Source of the DNA: Corynebacterium canis
GTDB lineage: Bacteria; Actinomycetota; Actinomycetes; Mycobacteriales; Mycobacteriaceae
Length of the DNA stretch: 64,000 nucleotides
Direction of reading: 5' to 3'
NCBI RefSeq assembly: GCF_030408595.1
Contig: NZ_CP047080.1
Location: forward strand, 2,383,685-2,447,684
Shown in pieces: positions 57,176 through 64,000 of the stretch. How positions within the stretch are numbered: the first letter of the stretch is position 1; each line of letters begins with the position of its first letter. The translations under genes and the position numbers were made by a program. Under the pieces are notes generated by a model. The model did not search any database. It saw only the letters and a list, made by a program, of their open reading frames with translations, and was not told the origin of the DNA.

Positions 57176-58846
57176 CTAGCGGGTGAGTTTGCGGTGAGTC
57201 ACGCGGGACGGGCGAGCCGCGTCCTGGCCCAGGCGCTCCACCTTCTTCTTCTCGTACTCCTCGAAGTTACCTTCGAACCAGAACCACTTGCCTTCCTCGA
57301 CATTGCCTTCCCAGGCGAGGATATGGGTACAGGTGCGGTCCAGGAACCAGCGGTCGTGGGAAATCACCACGGCGCAGCCCGGGAACTTCTGCAACGCGTT
57401 TTCCAGCGAGGACAGGGTTTCCACATCGAGGTCGTTGGTGGGCTCGTCCAGCAGGATCAGGTTGCCGCCCTGCTTCAGCGTCAGCGCCAGGTTCAGGCGG
57501 TTGCGCTCACCGCCGGACAGCACCTTGGCGGGTTTCTGCTGATCCGGGCCCTTGAAACCAAAGGCGGAAAGGTACGCGCGGGAAGGCATTTCGTTCTGGC
57601 CGACGTGGATATAATCCAGCCCGTCGGACACGACCTGCCACACGGTCTTTTCCCCGTCAATGTTTTCGCGGCCCTGGTCCACATAGGAAAGCTGGACCGT
57701 CTGCCCGATTTTCACCTCGCCGGAATCGGGCTGCTCTAGGCCGACAATGGTCTTAAAGAGGGTGGACTTACCAACACCGTTGGGGCCGATCACACCCACA
57801 ATGCCGTTGCGCGGCAAGGTAAAGGAAAGGTCCTTGATGAGGACGCGGCCGTCGAAACCCTTGTTCAGGTTGTGCACTTCCACAACCTGTGCCCCCAGGC
57901 GCGGCGGCGTGGGAATCTGGATTTCCTCAAAGTCGAGCTTCTTGTATTGCTCGGCCTCCGCCACCATTTCCTCATAGCGCTGCAAACGCGCCTTGTTTTT
58001 CGCCTGCCGAGCCTTCGCGCCGGAACGCACCCACGCCAGCTCTTCCCTCAGGCGTTTCTGCAGCTTCTGGTCCTTTTTGCCGGCGATTTCGAGGCGCTCG
58101 GCCTTCTTTTCCAGGTACGTGGAATAGTTGCCCTCGTAGGGGTACAGCTTGCCGCGATCCACCTCGCAGATCCACTGCGCCACGTGGTCGAGGAAGTACC
58201 GGTCGTGGGTGACGGCGAGCACGGCACCGGGGTATTTCGCCAGGTGTTGCTCCAGCCACAGCACGCTTTCCGCGTCGAGGTGGTTGGTCGGCTCGTCCAG
58301 CAGCAGCAGGTCCGGCTCCGAAAGCAGCAGCTTGGCCAGTGCTACTCGACGCCGCTCACCACCAGACAAGTGCGTCACCGCCTCGTCCCCGGGCGGGCAA
58401 CGCAGCGCCTCGAGAGCTTGTTCGATTTTAGAGTCGATCTCCCAGGCGTCGGCGGCGTCCAACTCTTCCTGGAGCTTGCCCATTTCCTCCATGAGCGCAT
58501 CGGTGTAATTGGTCGCCATCTCCTCGGCGATGGCCTCGAAGCGCTGCTTCTTTTGGAAGATTTCGCCCAGGCCCTCCTCCACGTTTTCGCGGACGGTCTT
58601 CTCCTCATTCAGCGGCGGCTCCTGCAGCAGGATGCCCACCGAGGCGCCGGGCTCAAGGTAGGCGTCGCCGTTGGAGGGCTGGTCGATGCCCGCCATGATC
58701 TTCAGGATCGAAGATTTACCTGCGCCGTTCGGGCCCACCACGCCGATCTTGGCGCCCGGGTAGAAGGCCATGGTGACGTTATCAAGGATGACTTTTTCGC
58801 CGTGGGCTTTGCGCACGTTCTTCATCGTGTAGATGAACTCGCCCAT
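57176..58846 (-). CDS. ettA: ABC-F protein, energy-dependent translational throttle EttA
   Basis: 556 residues with two ABC domains and no membrane segment. Walker A GPNGAGKSSILK (first) and GPNGVGKSTLFK (second), LSGGERRRVALAK and LSGGERNRLNLAL signatures, and LLLDEPTNHLDAES / LDEPTNDLDVETL Walker B. The linker and arm fit the EttA type, which binds the ribosomal E site and gates entry into elongation by ATP/ADP ratio. Full length. Stands alone on the minus strand. Confidence 0.95.
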   Translation of the reverse strand: MGEFIYTMKNVRKAHGEKVILDNVTMAFYPGAKIGVVGPNGAGKSSILKIMAGIDQPSNGDAYLEPGASVGILLQEPPLNEEKTVRENVEEGLGEIFQKKQRFEAIAEEMATNYTDALMEEMGKLQEELDAADAWEIDSKIEQALEALRCPPGDEAVTHLSGGERRRVALAKLLLSEPDLLLLDEPTNHLDAESVLWLEQHLAKYPGAVLAVTHDRYFLDHVAQWICEVDRGKLYPYEGNYSTYLEKKAERLEIAGKKDQKLQKRLREELAWVRSGAKARQAKNKARLQRYEEMVAEAEQYKKLDFEEIQIPTPPRLGAQVVEVHNLNKGFDGRVLIKDLSFTLPRNGIVGVIGPNGVGKSTLFKTIVGLEQPDSGEVKIGQTVQLSYVDQGRENIDGEKTVWQVVSDGLDYIHVGQNEMPSRAYLSAFGFKGPDQQKPAKVLSGGERNRLNLALTLKQGGNLILLDEPTNDLDVETLSSLENALQKFPGCAVVISHDRWFLDRTCTHILAWEGNVEEGKWFWFEGNFEEYEKKKVERLGQDAARPSRVTHRKLTR

Positions 58847-58979
58847 GTTTCCCCTTAAGAATGATTGGAATTGCGGTTGAACTGCTAAAAACTTTGGATA
58901 CCCGAGGATAAAACTCAGAGTCAGTCACGTCAAAGGGTACCGCACCACCCGTTGACTCCCCGAATGCAATTCCATAGGG

Positions 58980-58998
58980 TTAGGAAAACCTAACCAAC
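58980..58998 (+). promoter_or_regulatory. DtxR/IdeR-type iron box before the siderophore-interacting protein gene
   Basis: TTAGGAAAACCTAACCAAC. Compared with the DtxR consensus TWAGGTTAGSCTAACCTWA, 14 of 19 bases agree; the inner GGTTAGG-AAAA-CCTAACC is a perfect inverted repeat (58978-58995). It lies 27 bases before the ATG, over the likely promoter, as expected for iron-dependent repression. Confidence 0.7.
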
Positions 58999-59024
58999 TA
59001 TTGCGCGCTTCGGAAGGTCGGATC

Positions 59025-60749
59025 ATGCCGAAACATCAACGGAATATGCAGATGCACCCCATTGTAGTCCGCGAACTCGAAGTGCTCCGCGTGGAAGACA
59101 TTACCTCCGGCATGCGCCGCATTATCTTCGGCGGACCGCAGCTGCGGGCCCACGATTTCGGCCCGCACCGCATCGACCGCCTGCACAGCACGGGGTTTGA
59201 CGACGACGTGCGGCTGATCTTTCCAGACCCCGCCACCGGGGAGCGTCCCCGACCGCAGCTCAATGAGCACGGTACCGTGATCTGGGACGCCACGGTTAAG
59301 GCCCTGTTCCGCACCTATACCGTACGTTGGTTCGACGAATCTGCTCAGGAACTGGCTATCGATTTCGCCCGCCACGGGGTGGGGCTTGCGGAGAACTGGT
59401 CCCAAACCGCCCAGGTCGGCGACAAGCTGTGGGTGGTCGGCCCGAAGGCGTGCCGCGCGCTGCCCACCCACCGTGATTGGCTGCTGCTGGTCGGCGACGA
59501 GACCGCCCTGCCCGCCATCGCGCGCGGCTTGGAGGAATTGCCCGCCGGGTATCCTGTCCACGCCGTGATTGAGGTGGCTCGGCGCGAACATATCTTCGAG
59601 CTGCGAACGGACGCCGACGCCACCATCACCTGGCTGGTGCGCGCCGAGGGTGACGAATTCCAAAAGGCCCTGGAAACCCTCGATTTCCCGCCGCAACCCG
59701 GGTACGCGTGGGTGGCCGGCGAGGCCGGAAAGCTGCGCGCCGCCCGGAAAACGTTGCGGGCCCGCGGTTTTGCCAAAGAGGATTCCGAATTCACGGGCTA
59801 TTGGCGCGATAATCCCGTGACCGTGGAGGAAGACGGTTCCATCACCGGCGGCGGCTTCTCCGTTATGGAACAAGCGCACGAACTCACGGAATTTGCCCCG
59901 GCGTTTTTGATCCGCGCCGCCATTAAGCTCGGCGTGTTTACCGCCATCGACGACGGGATTATCGACGCCCCGAAGCTCGCCGAACACCTCCAACTCGACG
60001 CCGAGCGGCTCGCCCGCCTCCTGCGGTTCCTAGCCGGGGAATCGCTGGTGACCTTGCAGGACGGCCGCGTACGGCTCACGCCATTGGGCCGGGAATTCGC
60101 CGATGAGGAAAGCTTTATGGTGCGGCTGCTGGTTCATGAGGTGGATCGGCGGGGCCTAAGCCTGGCGCACGCGGAACGGGTCATGCGCACCGGGGTGCCC
60201 GTGGCCGAATACGCCGCCACCGACCAAGCATTCGAAGAATTCCAGAGCATTACCGCGCAGTGGAGCGCCGAGCCAATGGCCGGTGCCCTGGGCAAACTCC
60301 CTGATGATGTCCGAATTCTTATTCGAGGCTACGCGGCGGCGGTATATGCGGAAGAGGTGCGGGCAAAACACGGCGGCAACGCCGCGACCTTGGATATCCA
60401 AGTGGAGGCCCCGCACGAGGCACCGCGCACCGAGGGCGCAAATATGGGCATTCTTATCGACCCCGGCGCGACCTGCGCCCCGGCCGCCCTGAGCTCACGG
60501 CTGGCGGAATTTGCCAAGCGGGTCGGCGGCGGCCCCGTGTATGTGGTCACCACCCTCGCCGAACCCGGCAATATCAACGATCACCTTTTCGAAGAAGACA
60601 TGGTGCGCATGTGCTCCTCCGGCGGGCACATCCCCACCCTGGCCGGCATCACGGAAGCCGCCCGGCGCGCCCGCCTGCGCATCACCAGCAATCAACCCAT
60701 AGGCCTCGGTGACGCGCTGCTCCGGCTCGACTCGGCGACCCGCGGGTAG
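59025..60749 (+). CDS. Siderophore-interacting flavoprotein with C-terminal O-methyltransferase-like extension
   Basis: 574 residues from MPKHQRNMQMHPIVVREL (GGAAGG seven bases upstream). Residues ~1-265 form an FAD/NAD(P)-type SIP domain with RTYTVRWF (SIP flavin motif) and GDETALPAIARGLEE. This part reduces ferric siderophores to release iron. It is followed by ~100 residues like the dimerisation winged helix of O-methyltransferases (AIKLGVFTAIDDGIID … LARLLRFLAGESLV) and ~180 residues resembling a degraded methyltransferase-type Rossmann part without a clear SAM-binding GxGxG. The normal SIP is about 260-300 residues, so this is a fusion; such long forms occur in corynebacteria. The iron box upstream supports iron regulation. 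Confidence 0.8.
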   Translation: MPKHQRNMQMHPIVVRELEVLRVEDITSGMRRIIFGGPQLRAHDFGPHRIDRLHSTGFDDDVRLIFPDPATGERPRPQLNEHGTVIWDATVKALFRTYTVRWFDESAQELAIDFARHGVGLAENWSQTAQVGDKLWVVGPKACRALPTHRDWLLLVGDETALPAIARGLEELPAGYPVHAVIEVARREHIFELRTDADATITWLVRAEGDEFQKALETLDFPPQPGYAWVAGEAGKLRAARKTLRARGFAKEDSEFTGYWRDNPVTVEEDGSITGGGFSVMEQAHELTEFAPAFLIRAAIKLGVFTAIDDGIIDAPKLAEHLQLDAERLARLLRFLAGESLVTLQDGRVRLTPLGREFADEESFMVRLLVHEVDRRGLSLAHAERVMRTGVPVAEYAATDQAFEEFQSITAQWSAEPMAGALGKLPDDVRILIRGYAAAVYAEEVRAKHGGNAATLDIQVEAPHEAPRTEGANMGILIDPGATCAPAALSSRLAEFAKRVGGGPVYVVTTLAEPGNINDHLFEEDMVRMCSSGGHIPTLAGITEAARRARLRITSNQPIGLGDALLRLDSATRG

Positions 60750-60750
60750 G

Positions 60751-61542
60751 TCAGGCGGGCAGGTCGGAGGGGACGATCAGCGGGCCGCCGGTGATGGGGT
60801 CCTCGATGATCACCGCCCGCAGACCGAACACCTCTGCGAGCAATTCCGTGGTGATCACTTGTGCGGGGGCGCCGTCGCCCACGATCGCGCCCTCGCGCAT
60901 CACTATCAGGTGGTCCGAATAGCGAGCGGCGAGGTTTAGGTCGTGCAATACCAGCACGATCGTGCGTTCTAATTCCCGATTGAGCCAGGCCACTAGGTTC
61001 AGGATTTCGGTGGCCGCCGCCAGATCCAGATAGGTTGTGGGCTCATCAAGAAATAGAACGTCCGTTTGCTGTGCCAAAACCATGGCGATCCACACCCGTT
61101 GCCGCTGCCCGCCAGACAGCGAATCCACCCGCGACCCGGCTAAATCGGAAACCCCGGCCATATCCAATGCGTCGGCGACCTCGCGTTCGTCCTGGGCGGA
61201 CCATTGTTGCAACCAGCTTTGATGCGGATGCCTGCCGCGGGAAACCAAATCGGCCACTGTCACCCCAGGCGGGGCGAGGGGCGCCTGCGGCAGGAGGCTA
61301 ATGCGGCGGGCGAGGTCGCGGCGTCGAAAAGCGTGCATATCGGCGCCGTCGAGGGTAAGCGTGCCGGAACGCAGCGGCAGCAATCGAGCAAGTGTTCGCA
61401 ATAACGTGGACTTGCCGCAACCGTTCGGGCCGATGATCGTGGTGATGCGGCGGGCGGGAATTGCCACGTCAACGGTGTCGAGAATCAGGCGCTCCTGATA
61501 CCCAGAGCTCACGGACGAACCAAAAATCTTTGCTATTTCCAT
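60751..61542 (-). CDS. Iron-siderophore ABC importer, ATPase
   Basis: 263 residues, FecE/FepC type. Walker A GPNGCGKSTLLRTLARLL near residue 38, LSGGQRQRVWIAM signature, LFLDEPTTYLDLAAATEI Walker B, and H-loop LVLHDLNLAARYSDHL. The start MEIAKIFGSS overlaps the permease stop by ten bases. The long upstream extension to 62202 is only the shadow frame over the permease gene and was ignored. Convergent with the siderophore-interacting protein gene with a one-base gap. Confidence 0.92.
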   Translation of the reverse strand: MEIAKIFGSSVSSGYQERLILDTVDVAIPARRITTIIGPNGCGKSTLLRTLARLLPLRSGTLTLDGADMHAFRRRDLARRISLLPQAPLAPPGVTVADLVSRGRHPHQSWLQQWSAQDEREVADALDMAGVSDLAGSRVDSLSGGQRQRVWIAMVLAQQTDVLFLDEPTTYLDLAAATEILNLVAWLNRELERTIVLVLHDLNLAARYSDHLIVMREGAIVGDGAPAQVITTELLAEVFGLRAVIIEDPITGGPLIVPSDLPA

Positions 61543-62600
61543 GTTGAGGCCAGCATTCGGTTTTGACGAACTAACAGGTACACGAGGAATACGCCGCCCG
61601 TGGCGGAGGTGACAACGCCGACCGGCAATTCGTGCGGCAGGAGCTGCACCACAATGTCCGCAGCCAGCAACAATGCCGCGCCGACCAGCGCCGACGTAAA
61701 CAGTGGCGGGGTGGGACTCCGCAGCAGCCGCAACGCGATCTGCGGGCCGACGAACGCGATAAATTGGATCGGGCCCGCCACGGAAACGGACATCGCCGAC
61801 AGCACAATCGCCACACCAAGCATGGACCATTGTGTGCGACCCATCCCCTGGCCGAGCGCTTGGGCGAGCGTGGGGCCGAGCGAATGCGCCAGGACCAGAA
61901 AACCCAACCACCCCAGCAATAACACGGACACCATGAGCACCAGCGCGGCGGGGCGGAGCCGATCCCAATTCGGGCTGTTCAGCGAACCATGCAGCCAAAA
62001 CGTGGCCTGCCCGGCGTCCGAAATATCGGCGCGGCTGATCAGAAAATACAGGCACGCCTGGAACAGCGCCGAAAGGATAATGCCAAATAGCACCAGCCGC
62101 AGCGGGTCGGTGGTTCGACGCCACGCCAGCAGCCACATGATCGCGCCAGCGAACAGCCCTCCAAACAGTGCCGCAAGCGAAAGCCCAACGCCCGCCAGCC
62201 ACGCGAACACAGTATCGGACTTACCCAAGACAATTGCGGCAACGGCGAATGCGGAGGCGCCGGAAGTGACTCCTAGGATATCCGGACTGGCGAGCGCATT
62301 ACGCGCAACCGATTGTGTGAGCGCACCGGCGATGCCAAGGGCCATGCCTACCACCAGCGCCGTCACCACGCGAGGCATGCGCCACTTCCACACCACCAAG
62401 CGCTCCATCGGCGCGTCGGTGCCTGCGAACACAATGCCGAATACCCGCGGCACGGAAAGCGGATAGTCACCGATGGCTATGCCCGCGGCCATAAGCAGCA
62501 CAATCAGGACCGTGAGCGCGCCGATGACCACCGCAACCCACGGCCGCCGCACGCGGGAAATCGGGCCAAGCCGCAGCGGAGGCAGTTCCCGAACCGTCAT
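61533..62600 (-). CDS. Iron-siderophore ABC importer, permease (FecD/FepG type)
   Basis: 355 residues with about ten transmembrane helices. FecCD signature: RMPRVVTALVVGMALGIAGAL (helix 2 region), NALASPDILGVTSGASAFAV and the coupling-helix GPIQFIAFVGPQIALRLL. The stop overlaps the ATPase start. It overlaps the next upstream permease by four bases (ATGA). Intact and full length, in contrast to its partner. Confidence 0.92.
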   Translation of the reverse strand: MTVRELPPLRLGPISRVRRPWVAVVIGALTVLIVLLMAAGIAIGDYPLSVPRVFGIVFAGTDAPMERLVVWKWRMPRVVTALVVGMALGIAGALTQSVARNALASPDILGVTSGASAFAVAAIVLGKSDTVFAWLAGVGLSLAALFGGLFAGAIMWLLAWRRTTDPLRLVLFGIILSALFQACLYFLISRADISDAGQATFWLHGSLNSPNWDRLRPAALVLMVSVLLLGWLGFLVLAHSLGPTLAQALGQGMGRTQWSMLGVAIVLSAMSVSVAGPIQFIAFVGPQIALRLLRSPTPPLFTSALVGAALLLAADIVVQLLPHELPVGVVTSATGGVFLVYLLVRQNRMLASTWK

Positions 62601-63665
62601 AGTTGCACCACCCTATTGCGCCACAGCAGGTACAGGAACACCGGCGCGCCGACGAACGCCAGTACGATGCCCACCTCTATCTCCCCCGGCTTTGCGACGA
62701 CCCGTCCCACCATGTCCGCAACCAGCAGCAGCGCCGCACCGATCACCGCCGCATATGGGAGCACCCACCGATAATCCACCCCGCAAATCGAACGTGCGAT
62801 CTGTGGGGTAAGGAGCCCAAGGAAGCTGATCGGCCCAGCGGCGGCGGTGGCCACGGCGGCAAGGAACGCGATCACGGCAATGCCGGTCACCCGCGCCCGC
62901 GCCGCATCTACCCCGAGCGATTGCGCGACGTCATCACCCAAATTGAGCAGGTTAAGCTGCGGCGCCATTAGGAAGGCGATGGTAATCCCAATGATCGTGG
63001 CCGGGATCAGGACGTAGAGGGTTTCCAGGTTTCCTTTGTTCACGGCGCCGATTGTCCAGAAGCGCATACGTTCGAGTGCGCCGGCATCGCTGAGGATCAG
63101 CGAGGTGGTAAACGCGCTCAGCACCGCCGAAAGCGCCGCCCCGCTGAGCACTAGGGTCATGGGGTTGAGCTGCCCCGCGCCCACATTCGCCAGCACGAAC
63201 ACCAGTACGGTCGCGCCGATAGCACCCAGGAACGCCGCAATGGAAGTAAACGCCATGCTGGCGATCCCAGTGAAAGCGGTGAAAGCTACCACCCCCAGCG
63301 CCGCGCCTGCGGACACGCCGACGATGCCGGGATCCGCGAGCGGGTTGCGCGTGTGTCCCTGAATCAGCGCCCCCGCGACCCCAATGGCGGCGCCGACAAA
63401 TACGGCGATCAGGGTGCGGGGGATTCTTTGTTCGGAAATAACTCGGAAATCGGCGTTCACGGAAAGGGGATCGTGTACCGCCGCCAGAATATTTGAAAGA
63501 TTACCCATAATTTGTGCGGCACTTATTTGCCCGAGCGCCAATAAACAGACTTATTACGCTGCCCGCCGCTACCGCCAAAACCAATAAGAAAAGCCATATG
63601 CTGCGAGTTTTCCAATGCGTCGGTGGCGCTGAATGCGTGACGATGTTCGTTTCTAACGTTGGCAC
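62597..63665 (-). CDS. Iron-siderophore ABC importer, second permease, with apparent frameshift
   Basis: FecCD permease. The open frame downstream begins TTGGCGCTCGGG near 63541, but in the alternative frame the upstream sequence from GTG at 63663-63665 (AGGGA six bases upstream) encodes a fitting N-terminus: MPTLETN, then the hydrophobic helix FLLVLAVAAGSVISLFIGAR. This ends exactly where the family motif GAR-QIS-type junction continues in the other frame (QISAAQIMGNLSN). One extra G in the GGG of CTCGGGCAA (63530-63532) separates the two. Without it the protein would be about 355 residues, the same length as the partner permease. The rest is intact (RIPRTLIAVFVGAAIGVAGAL, NPLADPGIVGVSAGAAL, GPISFLGLLTPQIARSI). 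Sequencing error, real mutation and frameshifting are not distinguished. Confidence 0.75.
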
Positions 63666-63727
63666 GAATTCCCTACATTCCGGTGTTCAGACTCGGCAAA
63701 AACTATTGACAGCAACCATACGCTAAT

Positions 63728-63746
63728 TTAGGCTAAGCAACCCTAA
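63728..63746 (+). promoter_or_regulatory. DtxR/IdeR-type iron box between the importer genes
   Basis: TTAGGCTAAGCAACCCTAA agrees with the DtxR consensus TWAGGTTAGSCTAACCTWA at 14-15 of 19 positions. It lies 63 bases before the permease GTG on one side and 38 bases before the binding-protein ATG on the other. One dimer could control both directions. Confidence 0.7.
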
Positions 63747-63783
63747 GCAAATTGTATGGCGCACTTAGGAGAGGACCTCCACC

Positions 63784-64000
63784 ATGACGCAGCGTTCCCA
63801 CATTCGAACTAGAATTCTCACAGCAGGTCTTTTCATTACCGTCGGGCTGACCGCCGCCGCCTGCTCCCCGGCCGAAAACTCCACCGAAAGCGCGCAATCC
63901 ACCGCCGCCAGCAGCAGCGCCTCTGACAGCGAAAACCAAGGCCAGTGGCCGCGCACCGTCGATTCGCTGGTGGTGCAGGACGGCAAAGCCACCAAAGAAA
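63784..64000 (+). CDS. Iron-siderophore binding lipoprotein, N-terminal part (runs off the window)
   Basis: The first 72 codons are visible. Lipoprotein signal peptide with the lipobox LTAAAC (about residue 25), then a Ser/Ala-rich linker and the start of the mature part, QWPRTVDSLVVQDGKATKE, typical of FecB/FepB-type substrate-binding proteins. GGAG lies in the leader at about 63768. The divergent permease/ATPase operon and the iron box make this the extracellular receptor of the same importer. Confidence 0.85.
   Translation, partial: MTQRSHIRTRILTAGLFITVGLTAAACSPAENSTESAQSTAASSSASDSENQGQWPRTVDSLVVQDGKATKE

Noticed and set aside
57872..58858. 328-residue plus-strand open frame over ettA
   Set aside because: Antisense shadow of a gene with two intact ATPase domains.

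Overview
The window looks like a chromosomal segment of a Corynebacterium species. The gene order rne–ndk…DUF4233–folC–valS, mdh–TetR, VWA protein–clpX–clpP2–clpP1–tig, then rpiB, pepN, glbO, metB and an ABC-F gene is, as far as I recall, the order found in C. glutamicum and relatives. Actinobacterial marks agree with this: a mycothiol-type thioredoxin-fold nitroreductase, two DtxR-type iron boxes, an McbR-type box before metB and a ClgR-type box before clpP1. The species is not identified.

Layout. 1–1300: start of rne (cut by the window edge) and ndk. 1532–6774: a four-gene plus-strand operon for putrescine (aldehyde dehydrogenase, putrescine oxidase, universal stress protein, APC permease). 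7054–8975: DUF485 protein plus acetate/pyruvate-type sodium symporter. 9027–13614: DUF4233–folC–valS. 13689–18085: gabD, gabT and a divergent PucR-type regulator. With the first operon these give a full putrescine to 4-aminobutyrate to succinate route. 18082–26948: mdh, a TetR regulator, a secreted von Willebrand protein, clpX, clpP2, clpP1 and tig. 27044–29888: two tRNAs (Pro-TGG, Gly-TCC), a small AlpA-like protein, an orphan membrane protein and rpiB. 30004–32010: a radical SAM/SPASM protein and a secreted HNH nuclease lipoprotein.

The most interesting part is 31935–38035 on the minus strand. It is a complete candidate biosynthetic cluster for a subtilosin A-like sactipeptide. A 46-codon gene at 37895–38035, preceded by a near-perfect ribosome binding site, encodes a peptide with the three-cysteine spacing of subtilosin A and the invariant GPIPDFE block. 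Downstream are a small membrane protein, an ABC ATPase, an ABC-type membrane protein, a radical SAM/SPASM enzyme with an N-terminal leader-binding-like region, two short M16-peptidase-like proteins (one with HFLEH) and a polytopic membrane protein. These match the alb gene functions of Bacillus subtilis in a different order. The peptide has Leu where subtilosin has the crosslinked Thr28 and ends in Asn, so the product should differ.

39156–55826: a Panacea-type protein, the nitroreductase, pepN, then an apparent operon of a proline-rich membrane protein, a two-component system, a DASS transporter and glycerate kinase; next a tannase-like lipoprotein, a repeat-rich gene-free kilobase, a PrsW-type protease, truncated haemoglobin, an FAD/NAD(P)-binding protein and metB. 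55913–64000: a hypothetical protein, thioesterase, ettA, and an iron-uptake island: a siderophore-interacting protein with an unusual C-terminal extension and a FecBCDE-type ABC importer. One permease of this importer carries an apparent one-base frameshift, and the binding protein is cut by the window end.
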